Shown: piece by piece, positions 36,201-42,821 of the stretch
Position numbering within the stretch: the first letter of the stretch is position 1
Layout: every line of letters begins with the position of its first letter
Origin: Varibaculum timonense_A
Lineage (GTDB): Bacteria > Actinomycetota > Actinomycetes > Actinomycetales > Actinomycetaceae
DNA: 64,000 nucleotides
Assembly (NCBI RefSeq): GCF_027694345.1
Contig: NZ_JAQEVU010000005.1
Coordinates: 124,001-188,000 of the forward strand
Reading direction: 5' to 3'
Notes under the pieces: generated by a model
The model's database searches: none
What the model saw: the letters and a program-made list of their open reading frames with translations, nothing else
What the model was told of the DNA's origin: nothing
Position numbers and translations under genes: made by a program

Positions 36201-36958
36201 TCGTTGCCCTACCGAAAGTGCCGGTCGGAAGCACCTGCGTAGTCACCGGTAATAAACCCGATACTTCCGCCACCCCCTATTTGAAAGTGGCAGGAAACTG
36301 GGTGCCTTGGGACGCAGATAAACTAGGGTTCTTCCTAGAAGACAGCACCAACTTTAACCAACCGGGTTTGGTAAAGAACGCCCTTAGCAGTTCGCCCTTT
36401 ACAGTCACCTTAAATCAGGATACGCAGCGCGGGGTAGTGCTGTACTCGGTCTATACCAACGGCTCCAAAGTGCGTATCTATAAAGCTGACAGCCCCAAAG
36501 GAAACGTTATCCCCGATGCTTCCTTTAAGCTGGTCAAAGCAAACCAGAACGGCAAGCCAGGGGAGGAAATACCCCTGAAAGCAGTTGCGGGACAAAACGG
36601 GGTTTATGAATCCGCAACGGAGCTGGCTCCTGGAAGCTACCTGGTGGCAAACATTAATGCCGGTAAGAACGCCGGAGAACGATTCCCATTCGACTGGAAG
36701 TTTGACATCACCCTTGACCCGGTGACCCAAGCAGATGCCCAAGACACCCAAGTTGGGCTGAGCGGGGAAACTCAAAGTTCCGGACTGGTCGCCGTCTATA
36801 AGCCGACTACCCAGATTAACGCCTGGCAGATAGAGCTAGCCGATGTAACCTTCGGGAACCTGCCCTTAACCGGCGGGTATTTGCCGTGGCTCTGGGCGTT
36901 CGGCATATCCCTAGTGTTGGCATCGGCAGCCGTAATGTGGAATAGGAGGCGCGAATGA
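30239..36958 (+). CDS. Giant pilus tip adhesin / fimbrial ancillary protein, LPLTG-anchored
   Basis: This 2239-residue protein has a long signal peptide (hydrophobic part about residues 19-43). Next comes a von Willebrand A-like domain (about residues 75-390) in which the usual DxSxS appears as FEFGS, with possible later metal-site positions in NMETG and SVSDPH. A long run of similar domains follows to about residue 2000, each with two cysteines in patterns such as YRCTDKY and LPAGAVCTLTEN, resembling DUF5979-type repeats; I see about nine or ten. Near residues 2075-2140 is a CnaB/SpaA-like domain (PDASFKLVKANQNG, APGSYLVANINAG). It ends with LPLTG (from residue 2208), a hydrophobic span and NRRRE. 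First gene of the pilus locus; such proteins cap sortase pili and bind host ligands. Ligand unknown. Confidence 0.88.
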   Translation: MQSMKIVRCNVAGHNKSQKLVAVLTLLGLVIALIPVAVLALPQAQAEPSDPSHPIIGGADDPWPLDSPRELESQDIKNAGSVALVFEFGSWYGYQTMGGAIPGTAGRACPHDYPEIPASRKRLNDGQWNSNCRNWDQNQAVAKVIEGLKGSPLSVGIYHYARKQDQGRYGNNTPDLKATSLADAAGYQKVMDKVWSLDATNGKGGNMETGYGGNSEWGLGKLYRDMYLYKQEQLKEHGGEPGFVPRPLYSKIIIMSVSDPHWHLSKSVTTTDNICKTNYTEWAVVHDAEGRFVDDPENLDSQFLHQCLWNGLPLERNPGRAGMLDVARMIRGMGADIRTMGMGDWVDRFPNSTGGGESTRHMFLRALTGVQDYKQPTSNYQYIPFPSDSAGAPNGHFAYPNGNYYRNPAKDGIANGTFEKSMRGWMWEDTHLSLTSDLLDGDFRYVKPNSRQIINFSPLNASTTAQNHTTGSDGRIVINLTKAQMTRGVDVRQPERTDKYVFTQFQGHNARCRGLNRTDGQSEDFFPENLDKDASGRTGFRITADQYNKFFSIKCSSYSRPLQKMQLIKKAGVENEQIRYEIGGQPTAYQGGVSYGFQWKCTDPKAKDPQAVVAQGTANRQVKGLNVAVTLDPIDISDVAMPVGTQCTINETLNLPAGYTLAKANSLFTSNTEVKGTNFKLDETQTQKTKDGGQSVSNKIVGNVQLFNPDNTTTEISQLVSNTTYSSLRAHIKIDVKFSNSGNDAAIAAKIANGTLPKKIPVYYNCRFMPDPTKPPELPETNVGSYPGFVGVDWVGVNTDGTASITLGKDQKGNDVWPVGTHCLFATTPPNANIHGPNPAIGQPVKIPGVVTKDSYSSTICAEDAISKPSAAKKCKNNYFWVHSGGEQVIHLTEDLQRLKGKLRVTKQLTGEAASQGIGKDFPMHLSCQDEGNNLPVNGKETYNFSVKRSEPQIVENVPAGASCTLIEDAQGSALQNAEVAIPAPIKITPIADTTVIKDVTVTNDLTYKRANLKINHTVTWKNPEPEAATQQVLMTKDNLITASCRVPGEAAQPDKTVTITGNGAQTLTDLPAGSICNIQSVPQDINDIAVNYEAAPKQVTIPASGTATVDLTTTYSLPAAGSWYLRPVIHSRPEYQALRSLIPDKVNATLKCEGAADTQTVAIDLKNGSPTEIATAGIPSQANCTLSGQLIPQSEESKFEVRYAINGDNYEQAEKGAKLTVNAVAPESGKSRTQALHLWFKTKNTSVNLASSSSMWTSKAANATATTDRIPVPDQWRKAALGIAANDADSKMVPLNVSCKLGSGANESTVTYPLHLSNGGSAKSLSVPNGWNCSVSATQAALKIPGTTLQKPEWEGANGTAATNGYQYDWTSGDGQSITLKRDYRMQLASFNLKKKVGGEGVTIISGDKQFQMDWTCTLNGKAINIPAPRTIDVNTNAQASFGDDLASRLQNLKPSGRATMGRFLQGEWHVVDALPAGAVCTLTENSDNAQVENTVWDHYWEITDGYRSREPATACEASSDKCRPADEGTTVKAQVLLPRDKEAKANPYFNNEKDNPKDSQGKPRNPVVPDTLPENFAGTMVPWNNYTFQKTQVKASLNNSGNGAALAHGKTFSARLYCAPPPLIGAEGAELPGSAAAIINVELTFKESETNPGTWEDAVANQLIPVNYRCVLAEAKFPQLDAKVTTTITKDATQPTVTADKDGLTDLFAYNKGKNSQAKDDSNLNLQSGDQQILGFIVHPQLVNDAQESQKQSLFTIENKFDRPAANVKVAQVVRKDSTDTDMSFGQVLVDKGQVGYRVHYRCTDKYLKETGGDPKVYQGSADLAADSTVSLLSGQEGANFVPATSKCVFWHENQDGKDPVATYAPQLSLNPSATVTTEGTPNQEEKSANQSKPDSLKVSPLNLDKEGKKVTTITFEDFYFAPYAKYEVGTAVEGARRDEVLPADIKYQYSYSCSYPEGLPVPAAYADGKYPKVEGTTDQAERGKFVALPKVPVGSTCVVTGNKPDTSATPYLKVAGNWVPWDADKLGFFLEDSTNFNQPGLVKNALSSSPFTVTLNQDTQRGVVLYSVYTNGSKVRIYKADSPKGNVIPDASFKLVKANQNGKPGEEIPLKAVAGQNGVYESATELAPGSYLVANINAGKNAGERFPFDWKFDITLDPVTQADAQDTQVGLSGETQSSGLVAVYKPTTQINAWQIELADVTFGNLPLTGGYLPWLWAFGISLVLASAAVMWNRRRE

Positions 36959-37159
36959 AAAAAGTACACCGCGCCCTCTTGCCGCGCCTCCCCGCTGGGT
37001 GGATGCTGGCTGCCTGGAGGAGGTCTTTGGTTCGGCAAAGATTCTTCCGCTCCGGCATTGACCCTGGGTAATAGGGGGTAAAACGTAAATCTTGAAGACA
37101 AGCAAATAAGGAAATAACCAAACTGGAACGTAAACTCCACAGAACACGAAGAGGTAACC

Positions 37160-38632
37160 ATGTTTACGACAAACAATAAATTAGTTCGCAAAGGGATGGC
37201 GCTAGCAGCCGCCCTAGGGATGAGTGCCCTGGGATTGGTAGCCATTGGCGCGCCTGGCGCCAGCGCCGCCCCCGCTATTGATAAAGACCAAGAATTCACC
37301 ATTTCAGTAGAACCCCAGGTAGGAGAAACTGGGGTAACTGCTGATGGTAAGAGTGGCAAATTTGATGAAAATAAAAAACTATCCTCAGGTACTTTCAAGC
37401 TGGAAAAAGGTGACTACGATGTGACCACTACCGCTGGTTACAATGAAGCCACCAAGGCGACTACCGCCACGTTCAAACTGGCAACCTCGCCAGCTCCAGA
37501 AACGAAAGACTTGGATGCCAGTGGTAAAACTTCGTTTACGGTCAAGCCTGGTTTGTACCGTTTGACCCAAACCAAGGCTCCTACCGGATCTAAAGCGGCG
37601 CTTCCGTCCTTAATCCTGATTCCAATGACTGATCCGGATACTGGAACCTGGATGGATACCGTGACCGTATATCCCAAGAACGGTTCCGCGGGGAAGATCA
37701 CCAAGAAAGACATCACCGCCAAAGACCAGGTAGTTAAGCCTGGTTCCGAGATGAAGTTCGAGATTGAATCTCCGATTCCTACCTTGACCGCGAAGGCTGA
37801 CGGTGACAAGTTAAAGAGCTACAAAGTCACTGATACTCCTTCGGGACCGCTGAAGGTTGATAGTACCAACTCCAAGATTGAGAAAGTGGAAATTGTAGAT
37901 GGCGCTACAACAACAGCGCTTGTGACTACTGACTACACCGTTGTTGAGAATCCTTACGGAATTCAGCTAACTGCTGATGGACTTGCCAAGCTAGATGACA
38001 ATTCAGGCAAGACCCTGCGAGTGACCTTGACCGGTAAAGTTGCCCCCAAAGGTGACGAAGTTTGGCAAAAAGAAGCCAGTGAATGGGTTATTAAGAACAA
38101 GGCTGCCTACAACTACGACTCGGAGAAAGGTGAAAACGGCGGCAGTGAAACTGATCCTCAAGACCAGCCGGATATTCCGATGGCTAAGCTGAAGGTAAAT
38201 AACAAAGATGGACAAACCTCAATCAACGATAAAAATGCGGAGTTCAGCGTCTACGCTTGTGACGATGCCGCTACTGGTGATGCTTCCACCAAAGGTGAAG
38301 CCATTTTGACCGGTCTAAAAGCTGGCAAAGTCAGCGACGAGCCCCTAGCGGCACGTGACAACAATCTGTGCATCGTGCAGACTAAGGCTCCTGAAGGATA
38401 CGAATTGGGAAGCGCCGTCCAAAAAGTCGGTTTCGATAAGACCGCGGTTAAAGCCGCTGCTGATGCCAAAAAGGCAGTAGAGGTAGAGTACCAGAACACG
38501 CTAAAGAGTTCCGATATCCTATCTAAGCTGCCGCTAACCGGTGGAGCGGGCATCGCCCTCTTCCTGATTGTGGCAGCCGGATTGCTAGGCGGAGCATACT
38601 ACTATGCTCGTCGCAACCGGGTACGCGCATAA
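37160..38632 (+). CDS. Major pilus shaft subunit (SpaA/FimA-type pilin)
   Basis: This 490-residue pilin has a signal peptide ending near GASAAPA and then a D1-type domain. The pilin motif WMDTVTVYPK has Trp164 and Lys173, the lysine used to join subunits. C-terminal Cna-like domains follow, then LPLTGG (from residue 457), a hydrophobic span and RRNRVRA. Two E-box-like segments read LTQTKAPTG and IVQTKAPEGY, with Gln137 and Gln407 where glutamate is usual. It should be polymerised by the sortase just downstream. GAGGTAACC precedes the ATG. The 200-base gap from the tip gene holds no evident promoter. A strong hairpin follows the gene. Confidence 0.93.
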   Translation: MFTTNNKLVRKGMALAAALGMSALGLVAIGAPGASAAPAIDKDQEFTISVEPQVGETGVTADGKSGKFDENKKLSSGTFKLEKGDYDVTTTAGYNEATKATTATFKLATSPAPETKDLDASGKTSFTVKPGLYRLTQTKAPTGSKAALPSLILIPMTDPDTGTWMDTVTVYPKNGSAGKITKKDITAKDQVVKPGSEMKFEIESPIPTLTAKADGDKLKSYKVTDTPSGPLKVDSTNSKIEKVEIVDGATTTALVTTDYTVVENPYGIQLTADGLAKLDDNSGKTLRVTLTGKVAPKGDEVWQKEASEWVIKNKAAYNYDSEKGENGGSETDPQDQPDIPMAKLKVNNKDGQTSINDKNAEFSVYACDDAATGDASTKGEAILTGLKAGKVSDEPLAARDNNLCIVQTKAPEGYELGSAVQKVGFDKTAVKAAADAKKAVEVEYQNTLKSSDILSKLPLTGGAGIALFLIVAAGLLGGAYYYARRNRVRA

Positions 38633-38641
38633 CTAAAATAG

Positions 38642-38672
38642 AGTGTCGGGGAGCAAATCGCTCCCCGACACT
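38642..38672 (+). other. Stable hairpin between shaft pilin and sortase genes
   Basis: Perfect 13-bp arms AGTGTCGGGGAGC (38642-38654) and GCTCCCCGACACT (38660-38672) with a five-base loop. It is followed by TAATAGCAAGG rather than a T run, so it is probably a partial terminator or a 3' mRNA stabiliser that keeps pilin transcripts more abundant than sortase transcripts. Confidence 0.7.
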
Positions 38673-38689
38673 TAATAGCAAGGCGAAAA

Positions 38690-39691
38690 TTGGGGAAAAA
38701 AGAGACAGCTAATAAAGCAAACGGTCAGCGGGAGCAAAACAGCAAACGCAGCCGCGGCTCTACCTTGATTCCCGTAATCTTGGCGTTGGCGGGTATTGCG
38801 GTGTTGCTCTACCCCGTGGTAGCAACCCAATGGAACAATGCCCGCCAACTCCAAATCGCCTACGAATACTCAAAAGCAGAAAAAAATCTAGATAGGCAAC
38901 AGCTGTCTGAATCCTTCAAGGCAGCGCAGGCATACAACCAGCACACGCCAGGAGCCCCCATCCTAGACCCCTGGCTGGCGCGGGTAGCCAAAGACAACAA
39001 CCCCTATCAGGTATATTTAAGACAACTAAATATCGTCCCGGAAATGGGGCGTCTAGTAATCCCCGGAATCAAAGTAGATTTACCTATCTACCACGGTTCC
39101 CAGCCAGACACCCTAGAACGCGGAATCGGGCATCTGTACGGATCCTCCCTCCCAGTGGGGGGAAAAGGAACCCACGCGGTACTCACCGGGCATAGCGGAC
39201 TTTCCACAGCCACTTTGCTAGACAACCTCCCTGAGGTTAAAAAAGGTGACGCTATCTATATCCAGGTAGCGGGGCAAAAGCTCAAATACCAGGTGAAATG
39301 GATTCAAGTAGTACGTCCCAATGAGGTCAAAAGCCTGCAGCGGCAAGAAGGCAAAGACCTCCTAACCGTCCTAACCTGCACGCCCTACGGAATTAACAGC
39401 CACCGGCTGCTGGTGACCGGGGAGCGAGTACCGATGGATAAAACCGACCCCTTCGCCGGAGCCGGAAAGCTGGAATGGCCATGGTGGATGGGAGCCATAA
39501 TTTTTGTGGCCTGCCTGGCCGCCCTGCTTCTCGGCTGGTGGCTGTGGAAACAGCGCCGCCGCGAAAAGGACGAAGAAGATAACCAGAAAGCATCCGGGGA
39601 ATCACCCCCGACACCTCCTGACGGAACGACCGTCAGGAGGCCAGAAATAACTAAACACTACCCACCGCGAAACGCAAGGAGAAAACAGTGA
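38690..39691 (+). CDS. Class C pilus sortase
   Basis: This 333-residue transpeptidase has an N-terminal membrane segment (about residues 24-44) and a second near the C-terminus (WWMGAIIFVACLAALLLGWWL), typical of class C. Active-site residues are His168 in AVLTGHSGLS, Cys230 in LTVLTCTPYGINSHR and Arg239 in HRLLVTG. The lid aspartate region is probably LDPWLARVAKDNNP, with DPW characteristic of pilus sortases. The TTG start at 38690 follows AAGGCG. It cleaves LPLTG and links subunits through the pilin lysine. Its TGA overlaps the next gene's GTG by four bases. Confidence 0.95.
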   Translation: MGKKETANKANGQREQNSKRSRGSTLIPVILALAGIAVLLYPVVATQWNNARQLQIAYEYSKAEKNLDRQQLSESFKAAQAYNQHTPGAPILDPWLARVAKDNNPYQVYLRQLNIVPEMGRLVIPGIKVDLPIYHGSQPDTLERGIGHLYGSSLPVGGKGTHAVLTGHSGLSTATLLDNLPEVKKGDAIYIQVAGQKLKYQVKWIQVVRPNEVKSLQRQEGKDLLTVLTCTPYGINSHRLLVTGERVPMDKTDPFAGAGKLEWPWWMGAIIFVACLAALLLGWWLWKQRRREKDEEDNQKASGESPPTPPDGTTVRRPEITKHYPPRNARRKQ

Positions 39692-40422
39692 ACAGTAAGC
39701 GACACAAGCTGACAGCAAGCTTGGGGCTACTGGCTGCACTAATGCTTGCCCTGGTACCAGCATCAGCGATAGCCTCACCGCAATCCGATCAACCAGTAGT
39801 AGTGGGAGATATCGCCGGTCTCGACCCGGCAACCATCAACCCGGCACGCCTAGGGAAACTAACCGTTAATAAGACCGCTGCTAATCCCTATGATGACCCG
39901 ACGCCCGGGCAAAAGCCGAACGGACCGGCCGGCGGGCAAGTAATTCAAATTAACCGAGTCAAAGGGGTAGATTTAGTAAGCGCCGACTGGGCGCAGCTAC
40001 AGAAAATGACGGTTAAGCAGGCAAAAGATAAAGGTTTAGAAGCTGCCAAGACCGCAGTCACTGATGAGGGTGGCAAGGTTACCTTTACCGACGTTCCGGT
40101 AGGGCTATACCTGGTCAGCGACCAGAAGCCGGCGGACACCACTCATAAATATGGTCGTATCAAACCGTTCCTAATTACCATGCCCGCTGGCAATCCTGAC
40201 CTGCATGTATGGACTTTTAATGTCGAAGTAACTCCTAAACTAATGAGCGAAGCTACCCCGGCTCCCACCCCTAAACCAACCACCCCACCATCTCCGCGTA
40301 TGCCGAGGACAGGTGCGATGGTGACCGGCAGTCTGCTGCTTGCCGCCATGCTATTTAGCACCGGTTTCTTGATTGCTGCTTCGCGGCGTCGCCAAGACGA
40401 AGAAACCCCCGACGCCGCTTAA
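39688..40422 (+). CDS. Small (probably basal) pilin with MPRTG sorting signal
   Basis: This 244-residue protein has a signal peptide ending SAIASPQ and a single pilin D1-like domain. It includes LGKLTVNKTAANPYDDPTPG and the closing GKVTFTDVPVGLYLVSDQ pattern. A Pro/Thr linker, MPRTG, a hydrophobic span and RRRQDEETPDAA follow. No YPK pilin motif is evident, so it is unlikely to be a shaft subunit. The non-LPxTG signal suggests attachment to the wall by a housekeeping sortase, as expected for a pilus base. It is translationally coupled to the sortase gene and is last in the pilus operon. Confidence 0.8.
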   Translation: MNSKRHKLTASLGLLAALMLALVPASAIASPQSDQPVVVGDIAGLDPATINPARLGKLTVNKTAANPYDDPTPGQKPNGPAGGQVIQINRVKGVDLVSADWAQLQKMTVKQAKDKGLEAAKTAVTDEGGKVTFTDVPVGLYLVSDQKPADTTHKYGRIKPFLITMPAGNPDLHVWTFNVEVTPKLMSEATPAPTPKPTTPPSPRMPRTGAMVTGSLLLAAMLFSTGFLIAASRRRQDEETPDAA

Positions 40423-41016
40423 AGAAACCCCCGCCGCCACTTTAGGAATTCCGGCGCAACTGAATACTCCTTTCCCCCGCACGGTATCCAAGGCCGCGCG
40501 GGGGATTACTATGCGCCGAACCTACTGCGAATCGTGCGCCCGGATGCCTATCGCAGTCAGGTGCACGGGAGCTTATCCCGATTGAGTCCGCGCGGGGAAA
40601 GGTTTTTCCTCCCGCTATTTCTGCGCGGCTCTGGTTCGCTAAAAGCACTCCGAGATTCTGCGGTCGGCTTTGTGGGGGGCGGGGAGGAGGTTTTTGCCTC
40701 CTGCCCAAAGACTTTGAAAAGACTAGAGTCTTTTCAAAGTCTTACGCCCACCTAGCCTAATCGGCATAAAACCTCCTCCCCGCTGTATCTAGTTAGCGTG
40801 TCCTTTCCATATGTATTACCGGCCGCGACCCGCGCGCACTCGGTTAAAACTTTCCTCCCGCGCTCAAACTAAATGAGGCACCACACCGCCTTCGCGCTCA
40901 AAAAACATAAGGTACGCCGATGCTTTGCAGTAAAGCGCTGTAGTCTGTTATTGTTGAGCTATAGCTCCTCGCCGTCCTCCGGGATTGGCGAGGTTTATTC
41001 TATCTATGGGTGCGAA
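40423..41016 (+). other. Intergenic region with palindromic element remnants
   Basis: Non-coding apart from the complete element at 40681-40781. Half-element sequences occur at 40589-40615 (GCGCGGGGAAAGG arm) and 40836-40863 (matching right arm GGTTAAAACTTTCC), which can pair across the complete element. The 30-base sequence at 40891-40920 recurs at 42519-42548 with 28 matches. The frame of the NYN protein is open here upstream of its likely start. Confidence 0.6.
40681..40781 (+). repeat. Palindromic double-hairpin element, copy A
   Basis: Outer arms GGGGAGGAGGTTTTTGCC and GGCATAAAACCTCCTCCCC pair (with one bulge). An inner hairpin is made of AGACTTTGAAAAGACT and its complement. Between the stems lie the conserved TCCTGCCC and ACGCCCACCTAGCCTAATC segments shared with the other copies. 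Flanks are shared with copy C (CGGTAAAAGCACTCC-like on the left, GTATTACCGG on the right). Confidence 0.85.
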
Positions 41017-41682
41017 ATGGATAAACCAGTAAAAAACATGGCGCTGGTCATCGACTATCAGAATGTACACCTTAGCGCGCACGAAATCTTCGCACCGAGC
41101 AGTCCCATAGAAGATTCCCTGATCTGCCCCGTGAACTTTGCCCGCCAGCTGCAAAAGGTAAAGAATACGGGTTCTCTGGAAAAATTGGGCTGCTCTTTTC
41201 TTATTAGCCGAGTCGAAGTTTATCGAGGGCTGCCCTCTTCGGAAGCCAACCCGCAAGCAAATGCTCGAAATCTAAAGCAACGAGAACAACGGATGAAGTC
41301 CGCTAAGTTGCACGATTTATCATTGGAAGTTGTTTATCGTCCCTTAAAGTACAAATATCTTCCTTACCCTGAGCGAGGTATCGATTTGTCGGTTAGTCCC
41401 CAGGAGAAAGGGGTGGACGTACTTTGCGCGCTCGCGCTCGTCCGACTAGCTTCTTCTGGGAATTTCGATGGTGTCATCTTAGCCTCTAGAGACAGCGATT
41501 TAACCCCAGCAATTGAGCAAGCTCACGAATACTGCCAGGTGGAAGCCGTAAAATGGCTTAATAACGACTTGCCATATACGAGGGGATCGTTGAGCCCAGA
41601 CGGATTCCGGCTTTGGACCACGAATATGAGGGCGGAAGATTACCGCGCTTCTTTGGATTTACACGACTACAGCCTTAAGTAA
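41017..41682 (+). CDS. NYN-domain (PIN-like) ribonuclease
   Basis: From ATG 41017 this 221-residue protein has the NYN layout: MALVIDYQNVH with Asp13, KGVDVLCALALVRLA with Asp134, and VILASRDSDLTPAIEQA with Asp159 and Asp161. These form the acidic metal site of PIN-like nucleases. The frame is open for 48 codons upstream, but that part is Ser/Lys/Arg-rich, matches no domain and overlaps repeat sequence, so I start here. There is only a weak upstream GGTG. NYN proteins cleave RNA; some act in defence or RNA turnover. It stands alone in an accessory patch of toxin-antitoxin genes and palindromic repeats. Confidence 0.8.
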   Translation: MDKPVKNMALVIDYQNVHLSAHEIFAPSSPIEDSLICPVNFARQLQKVKNTGSLEKLGCSFLISRVEVYRGLPSSEANPQANARNLKQREQRMKSAKLHDLSLEVVYRPLKYKYLPYPERGIDLSVSPQEKGVDVLCALALVRLASSGNFDGVILASRDSDLTPAIEQAHEYCQVEAVKWLNNDLPYTRGSLSPDGFRLWTTNMRAEDYRASLDLHDYSLK

Positions 41683-41787
41683 CATCACACAACTTGCATG
41701 GGATACTTAGCGATCCGTGGTGCCTCATGTCAATTTGGGTATTAACCCCAGGAATACTATGAAGTAAAGGAAAGGGGAGATTGTATT

Positions 41788-42009
41788 ATGTCTGTATCTA
41801 TTAGTTTGACTGACGAGGAACAACGTTTAGCCTCCAGCTATGCGCGCATTCATTCAATCTCTCTCGGTGAAGCCTTTAAACAGGCGTTCTTTGAACGGCT
41901 TGAAGATGAATACGATTTACAGATAGCGCGCGAAGCTCTTGATGAATACGAGCGCGATGGCCGCAAATCACGTCCCATTGAGGAACTTTGGGAAGAGTGC
42001 GGTCTATGA
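41788..42009 (+). CDS. RelB-like antitoxin, apparently without its toxin
   Basis: This 73-residue protein starts MSVSISLTDEEQRLASSYA, a ribbon-helix-helix N-terminus, and continues with an acidic helical tail (EALDEYERDG) as in RelB-family antitoxins. AGGGGAG precedes the ATG. A relE gene normally overlaps or follows at once. Here the next frame reads only VYEIDPQTLP before losing resemblance, and palindromic element B begins 82 bases later, so the toxin seems lost. The region from 42010 to 42608 holds no gene. Confidence 0.6.
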   Translation: MSVSISLTDEEQRLASSYARIHSISLGEAFKQAFFERLEDEYDLQIAREALDEYERDGRKSRPIEELWEECGL

Positions 42010-42090
42010 AATAGATCCGCAAACATTGCCAAACACCTGTTACTTAACCGCGCCAGTTCACGCGCGGGAGCTAACCTCGACTAGGTGCGC

Positions 42091-42193
42091 GCGGGGGGAA
42101 AGTTTTTCCTCCTGCCCAAGACTTCGGGAAACGTAGCGGCGTTTTCCGAATTCTTATGCCCACCGCACCTACTCGGATAAAACTATCCCCCGC
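42091..42193 (+). repeat. Palindromic double-hairpin element, copy B
   Basis: Outer arms GCGGGGGGAAAGTTTTTCC and GGATAAAACTATCCCCCGC. Inner hairpin built on CGGGAAACGTAGCGGCGTTTTCCG. The conserved segments TCCTGCCCAAG and TTATGCCCACC lie between. The arms differ in sequence from copy A but still pair. Confidence 0.85.
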
Positions 42194-42246
42194 ATGCGGT
42201 ACGGTGTCACACAGCCGCAAGTGCTGAAGTTGCGAATTGGCTGGCA

Positions 42247-42319
42247 CGGTAAAAGATGCGAGAGGGGGCTTGAGTCGAGCGAAGCAAGGCTCACTGGGGT
42301 CCCCCGAGCGCTTTTACCG
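42247..42319. other. Long imperfect palindrome with CGGTAAAAG ends
   Basis: CGGTAAAAG (42247-42255) pairs with CTTTTACCG (42311-42319), and GGGGG (42264-42268) with CCCCC (42301-42305). The same CGGTAAAAG/TTACCG ends flank copies A and C. Just downstream, TGCGTCAGTCGT (42332-42343) and ACGACTGACGCA (42442-42453) form a second, perfect 12-bp inverted repeat around 98 bases. Confidence 0.55.
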
Positions 42320-42608
42320 CGGCAGCCCCGCTGCGTCAGTCGTGGAGGACCCTGCTGTCGCGCGGAAGGGAGGAAAAACCTAGTTTTCGCGCAGGACGTT
42401 ACAAAAGCAACCCTTGCGCGGCGGAAAATGAGTGCCGCGATACGACTGACGCAACCGCTTCGTAATCTCAACACGCGTACCCAAACAAACCACTCCATCA
42501 TTCATGCCAACAATCCATTTCGCGCTCAAAATGCATAAGGTACGCCGACCTATTGACTCTGGATCAAATATTAGCCATAATTTTGCTAAGTCAAGAAGGG
42601 GAATGTCG

Positions 42609-42821
42609 ATGCCTGCATTTACAATGGGTCTAGCGGAAGCAAAAAATAATTTTTCCCGGGTTACGGCAGAAGTGAACAGGACGGGGAAACCCCTCACCAT
42701 TTTGAAGAATAATCGGCCGTGGGTAATTATCCAACCGGCACACGGCGCGACCGATGTAGCCGACGTTGCAGTCGATTTCATGGATGAATATGCCGACGTA
42801 TTCCAAGAACTGGCCAAATGA
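42609..42821 (+). CDS. Phd/YefM-family antitoxin
   Basis: This 70-residue protein has the Phd fold signature: FTMGLAEAKNNFSRVTAEVN, then GKPLTILKNNRPWVIIQP, then an acidic C-terminal helix that would bind the toxin. I chose ATG 42609, seven bases after AAGGGG; an ATG at 42603 is too close to that site. It overlaps the following doc-like gene by four bases (ATGA), the normal antitoxin-first operon. It should neutralise the toxin and repress its own promoter. TTGACT at 42553 could be a -35. Confidence 0.88.
   Translation: MPAFTMGLAEAKNNFSRVTAEVNRTGKPLTILKNNRPWVIIQPAHGATDVADVAVDFMDEYADVFQELAK

Noticed and set aside
40873..41016. 48-codon N-terminal extension of the NYN protein
   Set aside because: The extension overlaps the 30-base repeat, is of low quality as protein, and the domain starts directly after ATG 41017.
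42194..42538. Coding region in the gap before Phd-Doc
   Set aside because: Translation is Arg/Gly/Pro-rich with no domain, and the DNA is dominated by inverted repeats.
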